Position numbers and translations under genes: made by a program
Assembly (NCBI GenBank): GCA_964468435.1
Contig: CAYXVE010000007.1
Location: forward strand, 1-64,000
Length of the DNA stretch: 64,000 nucleotides
Origin: JBCCTX01 sp964468435
GTDB taxonomy: Bacteria > Bacteroidota > Bacteroidia > J057
Reading direction: 5' to 3'
In this document: piece by piece, positions 54,462-63,655 of the stretch
How positions within the stretch are numbered: position 1 is the first letter of the stretch
Layout: the number at the start of each line of letters is the position of its first letter
Notes under the pieces: generated by a model
What the model saw: the letters and a program-made list of their open reading frames with translations, nothing else
Databases searched by the model: none
What the model was told of the DNA's origin: nothing

Positions 54462-56837
54462 ATGAAACTAGTACTTGCGATTGTATCTCTGTGGACTTTC
54501 ATGCCTATGATCGTAAATGGGCAGAGCACCTTATCTATCCGGGAAATTATGACAGGAGAGGATTTCGTGGGATATTTACCAGAACAAATTTACTGGTCAG
54601 ATGACAGTCGGCACATTTACTTTACCTGGAATCCTGCGGAGGACACGCTGAGAAGCTTGTATCGCACAGATACAAAAGCCTCTGATCCCGAAAAGCTTAC
54701 AATAGACGAGCTGAAATCCCTTTGTCCAAGGGATTATCGTTTTAATAAAAACAAAACCCTCAGTGTCTATGAAAAGGATGGAGATTTATTTCTCCACGAT
54801 TTACGTACAGGTACTACCATACAGATCACCCATACAATTGAACGTGAATCAGACCCTCAGTTTACACAGGATGAATTATTGATTTTATACAAAAGGGGCC
54901 ATAATATATTTTCCTGGGCAATCGATGGAGGGAGTATCCGGCAACTGACGAATTTTCGCGAAGGCAAAAAGCCTGATCAGGATAAGCCAAAATCTGAGCA
55001 AGAGAAATGGCTTGAGCGTGATCAAATGGAGTTGTTCGGGATTTTAAGGAAGGAAAAACAGCTGAAAGAACTCAATGAAAAGCGAAGTAATTTGTTGAAG
55101 CCTGATCGTCCCCTAGCAATATATACGGGCAGTAAAAATATCATTTCACTGGAAGCCGGTCCTCAAGGGAGATTTTTCTTTTACACGCTTATGCAGCAGC
55201 CTTCTGATAATAATGCCACAAAAGTTCCTGAATTTGTTACCGAGACAGGGTATCTCAATCAACTCAACGCTCGCTCCAAAGTAGGAAGCCCTCAAAGTAC
55301 ATTTGAAAGCTGGATTTATGATCGCAAAGTGGATACCACCTACCGCATTGTCGTAGACAGCCTTCCCGGAATCAAAGATAAACCGCTGTTTCTTCAGGAT
55401 TATATACATCCCGATAGCACCTGGAATCTTGAATACGATAGACCGCGTGAAGTAAATATTACTGCCCCTGTATTTTCAGATGAAGGGCTTCTGGCTGTGG
55501 CAGTTGTCCGTTCTCAGGACAACAAAGATCGTTGGATACTGCTACTCGATATGGAGACTGGTAGCTGGGAAATATTGGATCGTCAACGTGATGAAGCCTG
55601 GATTGGAGGGCCGGGTATTTCCAATTATAATTTTTCGATAGGTAACGTCGGATGGCTGGTAGATGGTCAGAAGGTATGGTTTCAGTCGGAGGAAACCGGC
55701 TACGCTCACTTGTATGTTGTAGATATTAACACGAAGGAAATTATGGCGCTTACCCATGGAGATTATGAAGTACAGGATGTCATATTATCTCATGATAAGA
55801 CTACTTTTTACATTACTACCAATGAAATTCATCCTGGTGAAAAAAACTTCTATCAGATGAATGTCGATGGAAGCAATAAAGAAAGGATCACCGAAGAGGC
55901 AGGAGCACATGAAGTATTAATGTCTCCAGATGAAGAATATCTGGCAATAAGGTATTCAACATCCAATCAGCCCTGGGAACTATATATGATGAAAAACAAG
56001 CCAGGTGCCAGGATGAAACAGGTTACGGAATCTACTACGAATCGGTTTAAAGATTATTCCTGGAGCACACCGGAAATTATACAATTTGAAGCCAGGGATA
56101 GTGCGATGGTATATGCCCGGCTTTATCAGCCTGAGGAGGATGTCAAAAATGGTGCTGCTGTCATTTTTGTACATGGTGCGGGCTATTTGCAGAATGCGCA
56201 CAAATGGTGGAGCAGCTACTATCGTGAATATATGTTTCACAATTTTCTGACAGACAGAGGATATACGGTTTTGGACATCGATTACAGGGGCAGTGCCGGA
56301 TATGGAAGAGATTGGCGTACTGGAATCTATCGTCATATGGGGGGAAAAGATCTCACAGATCAGGTAGATGGAGCAAGGTATTTGGTTAATAATTATGGGA
56401 TTGATCGTGCCAGGATAGGCATCTACGGCGGATCCTATGGAGGATTTATTACCCTCATGGCACTTTTTCTTGAACCGGAAACTTTTGCCTGTGGTGCTGC
56501 CTTGCGCTCTGTTACAGATTGGGCACATTACAATCATGCTTATACCTCCAATATTCTGAATACACCCGTCGAAGATAGCATCGCCTACCGGAGGAGCTCA
56601 CCGATTTATCATGCTGAGGGATTGGATGACCCCCTAGTAATGCTTCATGGCATGGTAGACACTAATGTCCAGTTTCAGGATGTGGTAAGACTTTCACAGC
56701 GTCTGATAGAACTGGGGAAAGAGAATTGGGAACTTGCGGTATTTCCGATCGAAGGACATGGCTTTGATGAAGCTTTTAGTTGGGCTGATGAGTATAGAAG
56801 GATACATGAATTATTTCAGGAGTATTTGGAGAGGTAA
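54462..56837 (+). CDS. Prolyl oligopeptidase family (S9) serine peptidase, DPP-IV-like
   Basis: The 791-residue protein has a signal peptide (ending IVNGQS), an N-terminal beta-propeller-like region (about 25-540) and a C-terminal alpha/beta-hydrolase. The catalytic residues are S658 in IYGGSYGGF, D733 in HGMVDTNVQ and H766 in EGHGFDE. This is the S9B/dipeptidyl-peptidase arrangement, which removes dipeptides from short peptides after proline or alanine, here in the periplasm. The length is in the usual range for bacterial DPP IV-like enzymes. Its exact specificity is not clear. Confidence 0.9.
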   Translation: MKLVLAIVSLWTFMPMIVNGQSTLSIREIMTGEDFVGYLPEQIYWSDDSRHIYFTWNPAEDTLRSLYRTDTKASDPEKLTIDELKSLCPRDYRFNKNKTLSVYEKDGDLFLHDLRTGTTIQITHTIERESDPQFTQDELLILYKRGHNIFSWAIDGGSIRQLTNFREGKKPDQDKPKSEQEKWLERDQMELFGILRKEKQLKELNEKRSNLLKPDRPLAIYTGSKNIISLEAGPQGRFFFYTLMQQPSDNNATKVPEFVTETGYLNQLNARSKVGSPQSTFESWIYDRKVDTTYRIVVDSLPGIKDKPLFLQDYIHPDSTWNLEYDRPREVNITAPVFSDEGLLAVAVVRSQDNKDRWILLLDMETGSWEILDRQRDEAWIGGPGISNYNFSIGNVGWLVDGQKVWFQSEETGYAHLYVVDINTKEIMALTHGDYEVQDVILSHDKTTFYITTNEIHPGEKNFYQMNVDGSNKERITEEAGAHEVLMSPDEEYLAIRYSTSNQPWELYMMKNKPGARMKQVTESTTNRFKDYSWSTPEIIQFEARDSAMVYARLYQPEEDVKNGAAVIFVHGAGYLQNAHKWWSSYYREYMFHNFLTDRGYTVLDIDYRGSAGYGRDWRTGIYRHMGGKDLTDQVDGARYLVNNYGIDRARIGIYGGSYGGFITLMALFLEPETFACGAALRSVTDWAHYNHAYTSNILNTPVEDSIAYRRSSPIYHAEGLDDPLVMLHGMVDTNVQFQDVVRLSQRLIELGKENWELAVFPIEGHGFDEAFSWADEYRRIHELFQEYLER

Positions 56838-56868
56838 CAATAGATTCTACAATATTGGTGCAGGATTG

Positions 56869-56888
56869 TAAAAAAGACGTCTTTTTTA
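56869..56888. promoter_or_regulatory. Perfect 20-base palindrome between the S9 and OsmC-fusion genes
   Basis: The sequence TAAAAAAGACGTCTTTTTTA is exactly its own complement, centred on GACGTC. It sits 31 bases after the S9 stop and 48 bases before the next start. It could be a weak T-run terminator for the S9 gene or a protein-binding site. Confidence 0.5.
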
Positions 56889-56936
56889 TAAAGTATTAAT
56901 TCCTTAATTGGACTTTGATTTCAAACCTACTCTTAT

Positions 56937-58157
56937 ATGCAAACTATCAAAGTCCGCTTTAACAACAAATCAGGCCAGCAATTGGCTGCCAAATTGGATA
57001 TGCCTTTAGATCGCCACCCAAAGACCTATGCGCTTTTTGCACACTGCTTTACGTGCAGTAAAGATTTAAAAGCTGTGCGAGCGATCAGTAGAGCATTAAC
57101 ACAGGAAGGTATCGCGGTATTTAGTTTTGATTTTACGGGTTTGGGACAAAGTGAAGGGGAATTCGCTGATACCAATTTTTCTTCTAATGTAGAGGATCTC
57201 ATTTCTGCAGCAGACTATCTGGAATCCCATTATCAGGCGCCTCAGCTCATGATCGGCCATTCGTTGGGGGGAGCAGCAGTAATCATGGCCTCTACACAGC
57301 TGGAAGGGGTAAGCGCAGTAGCAACTATTGGTGCACCAGGAGAACCCGCACACGTAACTCACCATTTTGACACTGCAGAAAAGGAAATTCACGAACAGGG
57401 GGTCGCAAGGGTGATGATTGGGGGCAGACCTTTTATGGTTAAAAAGCAATTTTTGGATGATCTGGAGACACATCCACTTGAGAGTATTATCCCAAATCTT
57501 AAGAAGGCATTGCTGATTTTGCATTCTCCTCAGGACGAGATTGTAGTAATCGAAAATGCTGCCAGAATCTATCATGCAGCACGTCATCCCAAAAGTTTTA
57601 TCTCATTGGATGGTGCAGATCACTTGCTAACCCGGAAGCAGGATGCTTCCTATGCTGCTCAAATGATAGCTTCATGGGCTTCAAGATATATTCAGCCTGC
57701 TGATGCTGAGGATCTTAAACTGAAAACAGATAAAGATGTTTTGGTGCGTACTGGAGCTGATGGTTATACATCGCAGGTATTAGCGGGGAAACATCATATG
57801 ATTGCAGATGAGCCTACTTCATTAGGTGGTGCAGATCTTGGTCCATCTCCCTATCAGTACTTACTTACCTCACTTGGTGCATGTACAGGTATTACATTGA
57901 GAATGTATGCTGATCGAAAAAAATGGGATCTGCAAGAAGTAGATATTCACCTGTCTCATTACAAGGATCATGTAAAAGACTGTGAAGATTGTGATAAGCC
58001 AAGTAGTAAAATTGATGTGATCGAAAGAGAAATAGAGTTCAAGGGTAATCTGGATGAAAAACAACTTGAACGCCTGGTCGAAATCGCCGATCGCTGCCCG
58101 GTACACCGTTCGCTGGAACAGTCCGTGAAGATCAAGACTACTGTTAAATCCACTTAG
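56937..58157 (+). CDS. Bifunctional alpha/beta-hydrolase and OsmC-family protein
   Basis: The 406-residue protein joins an alpha/beta-hydrolase (residues 1-255; nucleophile S109 in IGHSLGGAA, and late DGADH histidine) to an OsmC domain (about 260-400; cysteines in SLGACTGITL and DRCPVHRSLE). OsmC/Ohr proteins reduce organic hydroperoxides through two cysteines. The fusion is known in several bacteria; the hydrolase may release an acyl group that the peroxidase domain then reduces, but this is untested. The cytoplasmic location follows from the absence of a signal peptide. Confidence 0.9.
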   Translation: MQTIKVRFNNKSGQQLAAKLDMPLDRHPKTYALFAHCFTCSKDLKAVRAISRALTQEGIAVFSFDFTGLGQSEGEFADTNFSSNVEDLISAADYLESHYQAPQLMIGHSLGGAAVIMASTQLEGVSAVATIGAPGEPAHVTHHFDTAEKEIHEQGVARVMIGGRPFMVKKQFLDDLETHPLESIIPNLKKALLILHSPQDEIVVIENAARIYHAARHPKSFISLDGADHLLTRKQDASYAAQMIASWASRYIQPADAEDLKLKTDKDVLVRTGADGYTSQVLAGKHHMIADEPTSLGGADLGPSPYQYLLTSLGACTGITLRMYADRKKWDLQEVDIHLSHYKDHVKDCEDCDKPSSKIDVIEREIEFKGNLDEKQLERLVEIADRCPVHRSLEQSVKIKTTVKST

Positions 58158-58621
58158 TGGCAGGACCATGTACTACTACTGTATCCATGCCCTGACGAGG
58201 TGATCTATTCATACTATGTCCCCTCATGAAAGGCATTTGATATGCTCTTTATATGGCATGAGCTAGTTACTACCCCATTTCATATATATGTAGCGTGAAA
58301 TGTCATGTTCATAGATGTATTTTCCATCTTAGTCGAGAAAACTCCCTAATAAAAGTCGCTCAGAACAACCGTTGTAGAAAAATAGACGTTACTGTGGAAG
58401 ATTAAGATTATATATACCTATTAACGCCATACTCTTCATAAATGTGTAAAAATAATTTTTTTGCTATATTTCGAATTATTCGATTTTAATCCTTCGTACA
58501 GCCATTATTTCTCCTAAACCTCAACTGTAAGCTATTACAGTTCAAAGTTTTATAATTTCTCGGTTTCAGCTATGGTATTCCCCTAAATATTTGATACTAA
58601 TTAACCTTAAATTGCGTTTTT
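58158..58621. promoter_or_regulatory. AT-rich upstream region of susC with inverted repeats
   Basis: This 464-base gap precedes the SusC gene. It holds three perfect inverted repeats: CATTTCA/TGAAATG (58276-58302), the 13-base TCGAATTATTCGA (58471-58483) and AACTGTAA/TTACAGTT (58523-58542, four-base loop). The last two lie 80-150 bases before the start and may be operators or RNA structures controlling the locus. I see no consensus promoter with both elements, and no coding frame. Confidence 0.4.
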
Positions 58622-61600
58622 ATGAATGTTAACTTTACGCTTCCAAATCTTAAGGAATCACCTTTTGCATGGAGGCAAATTAGCCTATTAACACTTATCT
58701 TGTTATTTGGGACTGCTGTCATAGCACAGAAAACTGTGACGGGTACGGTTTCAAATGAAGCGGGTGACTCCATGATTGGGGTTACCGTTGTCATTGAAGG
58801 TACTAATCAGGGAGCACAGACTGACAGCGACGGTCGTTACTCAGTAAATGTTCCTGGAGACGATGCGGTATTGATCTTCTCCTTTTTAGGATATATTCAG
58901 CAAGAAGTTGCTGTGGGAGATCGTACTACTATTGACGTAGTGCTTCAGGAAGAGGACCTTACTACGGATGAGGTTGTTATTACCGCATTGGGTATCGAAC
59001 GTGAGCAGAAATCGCTGACTTATGCAACGCAAAACGTTGATCCTGAGGCATTAACAGAGGCAAGAGAATTGAATGTTGTCAATTCTTTATCAGGTAAGGT
59101 AGCGGGCTTATCCATCTCCAGATCAGGCTCAGGGGTAGGAGCCCCCTCCCGTGTGATCCTACGTGGTAATCGCTCTATCTCTGGCGATAGCCAACCTTTA
59201 TATGTTGTAGATGGTGTGCCTATTCTGGGAGATATTACAGATATCAACCCGGATGATATTGAGAGTATTTCTGTATTGAAAGGTCCCAACGCAGCAGCAC
59301 TTTATGGTAACCGTGCCAATAATGGTGCGATTATCATTACCACCAAGCGGGGACAGAAAGGATTCAACGTAAGTCTGAGTTCTACTCTGACTGCCGAGGT
59401 ACCTATCATCTTCAGAGATTATCAGAATGAATTCGGACAGGGAAATGCAGGACAGTACAATCCTGGTTCCGAGGATTCATGGGGAGCACCGCTGGATGGC
59501 AGGCAGGTAGAGCACTGGTCGCCAGATCCCAACTTCCCGGTTGAAACATATGCCTATGAGGCTCAGCCTGATAACATAGAAGATTTCTACCGTACGGGTT
59601 ATAACTCAGCTTCTTCACTCGCGATCAGCACAGGTAATGAAAAGAATCAAACGTACTTCTCATATACTTATACTAACGCTGGTGGAGTTGTTCCCAATAA
59701 TGAGCTTCGCAGACATAATATAAACTTCCGTATCACCAATGAAATTAGTGAAAGACTTACGCTTGACGGAAAGCTGACGTATCTCAGAGAGGATATTAAA
59801 AATGAGCTTGCACAAGGTGAAAACTTTGCCAATCCCAACCGTCATGCTTACCGTCTGCCACGTAATATCCAGACTGAAGATATTGAGCAGTTTGAATATA
59901 CGGATGCAGAAGGAAATAATCGTCAGCACTACTGGAACCCCGGTTCCAACGGTGGTGCAAACCCATACTGGACCTTGAACAGAAACCTGAGCGATGCTGA
60001 TGTTGACAGGGTGATAGCCTTTGCCTCTATGAGATATGAATTGACTCCAGAATTGAGCATACAGGTAAGATCTGCCTTTGATAGGCTCTTCAGAAAGAAT
60101 GAAACCAGGCTCTTTAATGATAGCTATATCATTGCGGACAATGGTGCATATAGCCTGACTCATACAGAGTCTTATGAATGGAATAATGATGTATTGGTTT
60201 CTTATAGTACAGATTTGACTTCAGATTTCGCTTTAAATCTGAATGTAGGAGGTAACCTGAGAAGTGAAAGAGGATCATCTTTAAATGGTAATGTTCCTAG
60301 TGGTATTGGTCTAACCGTTCCTAACTTCTTTACGTTGAGCAATACTCAGTTAGTTGGAGCGAGTAATGGCTTCGGTGCTCCAAGAGATGTAAACTCTGTT
60401 TATGGTTTCGGTCAATTGAGCTATCGGAATGCAATCTTCCTTGACTTTACAGCACGTAACGACTGGAGTTCTACCTTGCCTGAGGAAAACTGGTCATTTT
60501 TCTATCCTTCTGTGGGGTTGAATGTAGTGCTGACGGACCTATTTGATATTCCTGAACCGTTTTCATTTATCAAACTGAGAGGTTCTTATGCACAAGTAGG
60601 TAATGATACTGGTCCATTCCAGCTTCAGCGTACAGCTTCAGTATCTGCAGGTGGCACCAATGGATATCTGGCATTGAGCGGTACACTGCCTAATGCAAAT
60701 CTGGAGCCTGAAGAAACGGAATCTATCGAATTAGGTGCTGATTTGCGTTTCCTGGAAGGAAGAATAGCAGTAGACTTTACTTATTACAAGACGAATTCTA
60801 CTAACCAGCTATTTACAGTAGCTCTGCCTGTTGGATCAGGTGCATCAAGCTTTTTCACCAATGGTGGTGATGTAGAGAACGAAGGAATCGAAGGCGTACT
60901 TACCCTGAACCCTATCAGATCAGGCGATTTTGATTGGGACATCACGCTTAACTACACCCGGAACAGAAGTACAGTAGTTGAAATTAATGATGAAAGACCC
61001 AGAATTCAGGTTGCATCTGACTTCCTGAGAGCATACTTCATCGAAGAAGGCGAGCCGTTCGGTAACGTATACTCGAGAGGATTTCAGCGCGACGAGCAGG
61101 GAAACGTGCTGATCGGTGAAAATGGATTGCCCCTGATTACACCTGGTCGTACCGTATTGGTGGGTAACTACAACCCAGATTGGTTGGGAGGCATTATGAA
61201 TTCTTTCCGTTGGAAAGACCTTACATTTAGCTTCCTGATCGATATACGACAGGGTGGAGGTTCTGCTTCCATTACAGATGCGATCATCTTTGGAGGCGGC
61301 CACGTAGAAGAAACTCTTCAGGGTAGAGACGGTAGCCTCGTATTTGGAGAAAATTTCCTGGCTGATGAAACAGCAGTTTTGGCATCTGACGGTAGTCCCA
61401 ATAACCTGACTATGGATGCTGAAGCATACTGGAACCTGGTAGGAGGTAGAAATGCTCCTGTAGGTGAAGCATTTGCCAGAGATGCATCCAATATCAGAAT
61501 GCGTGAAATTACATTGGGTTATCGCTTAAGTATCCCCAACTCACCACTTCGCGCGGTGAAGGTATCTCTTGTAGGTAGAAACCTTTTCTTCTTCCAGAAT

Positions 61601-61720
61601 AAAGCGGAAACATTTGATCCAGAAGTACTAGTAGGAACCGGTAAAGCAGCAGAAGGATTTGAATCATTCAGTCCTCCAACTGCGCGTTCATTTGGTGTAA
61701 ACGTAAAACTTGACTTTTAA
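58622..61720 (+). CDS. SusC/RagA-family TonB-linked outer-membrane receptor
   Basis: The 1032-residue protein has a long signal peptide (ending AVIAQ), an N-terminal carboxypeptidase-regulatory-like domain (about 40-115, TVTGTVSNEAGDSMIGVTVVI), a plug domain (about 120-240, SGKVAGLSISRSGSG and YVVDGVPI), and a large beta-barrel ending FGVNVKLDF, as in SusC transporters. It imports a large substrate, probably a glycan or oligopeptide, with energy from TonB. The substrate is not defined by the window: no glycoside hydrolase gene follows. The SusD partner begins 87 bases downstream. Confidence 0.95.
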   Translation: MNVNFTLPNLKESPFAWRQISLLTLILLFGTAVIAQKTVTGTVSNEAGDSMIGVTVVIEGTNQGAQTDSDGRYSVNVPGDDAVLIFSFLGYIQQEVAVGDRTTIDVVLQEEDLTTDEVVITALGIEREQKSLTYATQNVDPEALTEARELNVVNSLSGKVAGLSISRSGSGVGAPSRVILRGNRSISGDSQPLYVVDGVPILGDITDINPDDIESISVLKGPNAAALYGNRANNGAIIITTKRGQKGFNVSLSSTLTAEVPIIFRDYQNEFGQGNAGQYNPGSEDSWGAPLDGRQVEHWSPDPNFPVETYAYEAQPDNIEDFYRTGYNSASSLAISTGNEKNQTYFSYTYTNAGGVVPNNELRRHNINFRITNEISERLTLDGKLTYLREDIKNELAQGENFANPNRHAYRLPRNIQTEDIEQFEYTDAEGNNRQHYWNPGSNGGANPYWTLNRNLSDADVDRVIAFASMRYELTPELSIQVRSAFDRLFRKNETRLFNDSYIIADNGAYSLTHTESYEWNNDVLVSYSTDLTSDFALNLNVGGNLRSERGSSLNGNVPSGIGLTVPNFFTLSNTQLVGASNGFGAPRDVNSVYGFGQLSYRNAIFLDFTARNDWSSTLPEENWSFFYPSVGLNVVLTDLFDIPEPFSFIKLRGSYAQVGNDTGPFQLQRTASVSAGGTNGYLALSGTLPNANLEPEETESIELGADLRFLEGRIAVDFTYYKTNSTNQLFTVALPVGSGASSFFTNGGDVENEGIEGVLTLNPIRSGDFDWDITLNYTRNRSTVVEINDERPRIQVASDFLRAYFIEEGEPFGNVYSRGFQRDEQGNVLIGENGLPLITPGRTVLVGNYNPDWLGGIMNSFRWKDLTFSFLIDIRQGGGSASITDAIIFGGGHVEETLQGRDGSLVFGENFLADETAVLASDGSPNNLTMDAEAYWNLVGGRNAPVGEAFARDASNIRMREITLGYRLSIPNSPLRAVKVSLVGRNLFFFQNKAETFDPEVLVGTGKAAEGFESFSPPTARSFGVNVKLDF

Positions 61721-61807
61721 TCTAACATAAAACAAGCACTTAGGGTTTTAAAATGAATTAGTCGTTAATTCATAAGTACACAAACATAACATAAGGACTA
61801 ACCAATT

Positions 61808-63379
61808 ATGAAAAAATTAACTTTTATTCTCTGTTTGGCTATAGCGGGATTTTCATTGAATAGCTGTACAGAAGATTTCGAAGAGCTGAATACAGATCCT
61901 GGTTCATTGATCGCTGATAATGTAGACGCATCACTGCTAGGTCAGGCTTTTGCTCGTTCTCAGTACCATGCAAGGTATGGTCAAAACTGGCGCTATCAAA
62001 TCGGGCAAAATCTGTTTGCAGATTTATACTCTCAGTATTTTGCAACAACAGCTTCTAACTTTGACTCTGATCGATATGTGGAGGTAGGCAGATGGATTGA
62101 TCTTGGGTGGTCTTCTTTCTACACTGAAGCTGCTCCCAACATCAAGTTTGTAGAAGATCTTACTGCTGAAAATGGGTTGACTGCGCAGAACGCTGCAGCT
62201 AAAATCTGGAGAGTCTACGGATACCACAGAGTTACAGATTACTGGGGACCCGTCATCTACTCTGAGTTTGGAAATGGTGAAACCAGTGTTGCTTATGACA
62301 GTCAGGAAGATATCTACAGAGATTTCTTTACAACTTTGGATGAGGCTGTAAGTGTACTTAAGGCAAATCCTGATGCGAGTATTTTTGGATCAAACGACCA
62401 GATCTACGGTGGCGATGCTACCAGATGGTTGACATTCGCTAATTCCCTCAGACTTCGTCTTGCACTTCGTGTAAGATATGCAGATCCGGGTTTGGCTCAG
62501 GCTGAAGCAGAAAAAGCAATCGCTGATGGAGTGATGACGGGCAACGATGAGAATGCGTATTTGTCTACTACAGCAAATTCTCAGAATCCATTTACGACGA
62601 TCACCAACTGGGGTGAGTTTCGTATGAGTGCTCTGATGGAAAGTATCCTGGAAGGATATGAAGATCCCAGACTTCCAGATTATTTCAATCCTTCTGAAAG
62701 TGGTGATAGCGACGGTGATGGAAGTCCATATGAAGGCTTGAGAAACGGTCAAGCAAAAGTAGACAAAGTTCCCGCCCTGAACAGCGATAATTCTGACATG
62801 GAGACTAAATGGTTACCGCTGGGTAAGGGAGGTACTAATCCTCCCATGAGGATCATGTCTGCTGCTGAAGTATACTTCCTGCGTGCAGAAGGAGCCTTGG
62901 CTGGATGGAATATGGGAGGAACTCCCAAAGAGCTGTATGAAATGGGTATAACCATGTCTATGAAGGAAAGAATAGATGCTCCAGATGATGCTATCGCTGA
63001 ATACATAGCTAGTACTAATACTCCGGTCGGAACAGGCGATGCCTTCGATACACAGGCATCTACAGATATCCCTGTAGCTTTTGAAGAAGGTGGTGGCGAA
63101 GAAAGACAGCTCGAGCAGATTATCACCCAGAAGTGGATCGCACTGTATCCCGATGGATGGGAGGCATTCTCAGAATTGAGAAGAACGGGTTATCCTAGAA
63201 TTATTCCGCTGCTGAATTCAGAGAATACTGCTGTAGGGACAGACGAAATATTTAGAAGAATGACATTTGTGGAATCTGAATTCTCCAATAATGCTGAGGC
63301 TACAGAAGCCGCTGTCAGCTTGCTGGAAGGTCCCAACAACAACGCTACACGCGTATGGTGGGATAAGAAGCCACAATAA
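61808..63379 (+). CDS. SusD/RagB-family outer-membrane lipoprotein
   Basis: The 523-residue protein has a lipoprotein signal peptide with lipobox LNSC (cysteine 20) and the SusD-like 2 form: EDFEELNTDPG near the N-terminus, IWRVYGYHRVTDYWGPVIYSEF, and a C-terminal WIALYPDGWEAFSELRRTGYPR. It caps the SusC barrel and binds the substrate on the cell surface. The pair forms the uptake complex of a Bacteroidota utilisation locus. No regulator (such as an HTCS or ECF sigma factor) is seen upstream. Confidence 0.95.
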   Translation: MKKLTFILCLAIAGFSLNSCTEDFEELNTDPGSLIADNVDASLLGQAFARSQYHARYGQNWRYQIGQNLFADLYSQYFATTASNFDSDRYVEVGRWIDLGWSSFYTEAAPNIKFVEDLTAENGLTAQNAAAKIWRVYGYHRVTDYWGPVIYSEFGNGETSVAYDSQEDIYRDFFTTLDEAVSVLKANPDASIFGSNDQIYGGDATRWLTFANSLRLRLALRVRYADPGLAQAEAEKAIADGVMTGNDENAYLSTTANSQNPFTTITNWGEFRMSALMESILEGYEDPRLPDYFNPSESGDSDGDGSPYEGLRNGQAKVDKVPALNSDNSDMETKWLPLGKGGTNPPMRIMSAAEVYFLRAEGALAGWNMGGTPKELYEMGITMSMKERIDAPDDAIAEYIASTNTPVGTGDAFDTQASTDIPVAFEEGGGEERQLEQIITQKWIALYPDGWEAFSELRRTGYPRIIPLLNSENTAVGTDEIFRRMTFVESEFSNNAEATEAAVSLLEGPNNNATRVWWDKKPQ

Positions 63380-63397
63380 GTATTGATGACATATTGG

Positions 63398-63433
63398 AAA
63401 AGGGGAAGTCTCATCAAGCGACTTCCCCTTTTT
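63398..63433 (+). terminator. Strong terminator of the susCD operon
   Basis: AAAAGGGGAAGTC (63398-63410) and GACTTCCCCTTTT (63420-63432) form a 13-pair stem with a nine-base loop and a T-run at the end. It lies 18 bases after the susD stop. Confidence 0.85.
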
Positions 63434-63655
63434 GATTATTAATTTTTAAAAATGCTTCGCCAATTTTTAAAAACCATTAAACTTTTATGCTGATACGGGC
63501 TATGATTTTGATATGGTTAATGATTATCTCCTAAAACTGCTGCTTGATGCTACCTCTTTTTTAAGTACTCAAAGGGTAGCATACAATGTCTTGCGCTCTT
63601 TTTATTATCCAGTATCATATGATTGAATCCGTATTTCAAATTAATTGATAAAATC

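Noticed and set aside
55980..56537. A 185-codon frame opposite the S9 peptidase
   Set aside because: It covers the catalytic domain of a gene with an intact Ser-Asp-His triad; no start context or motif supports it.
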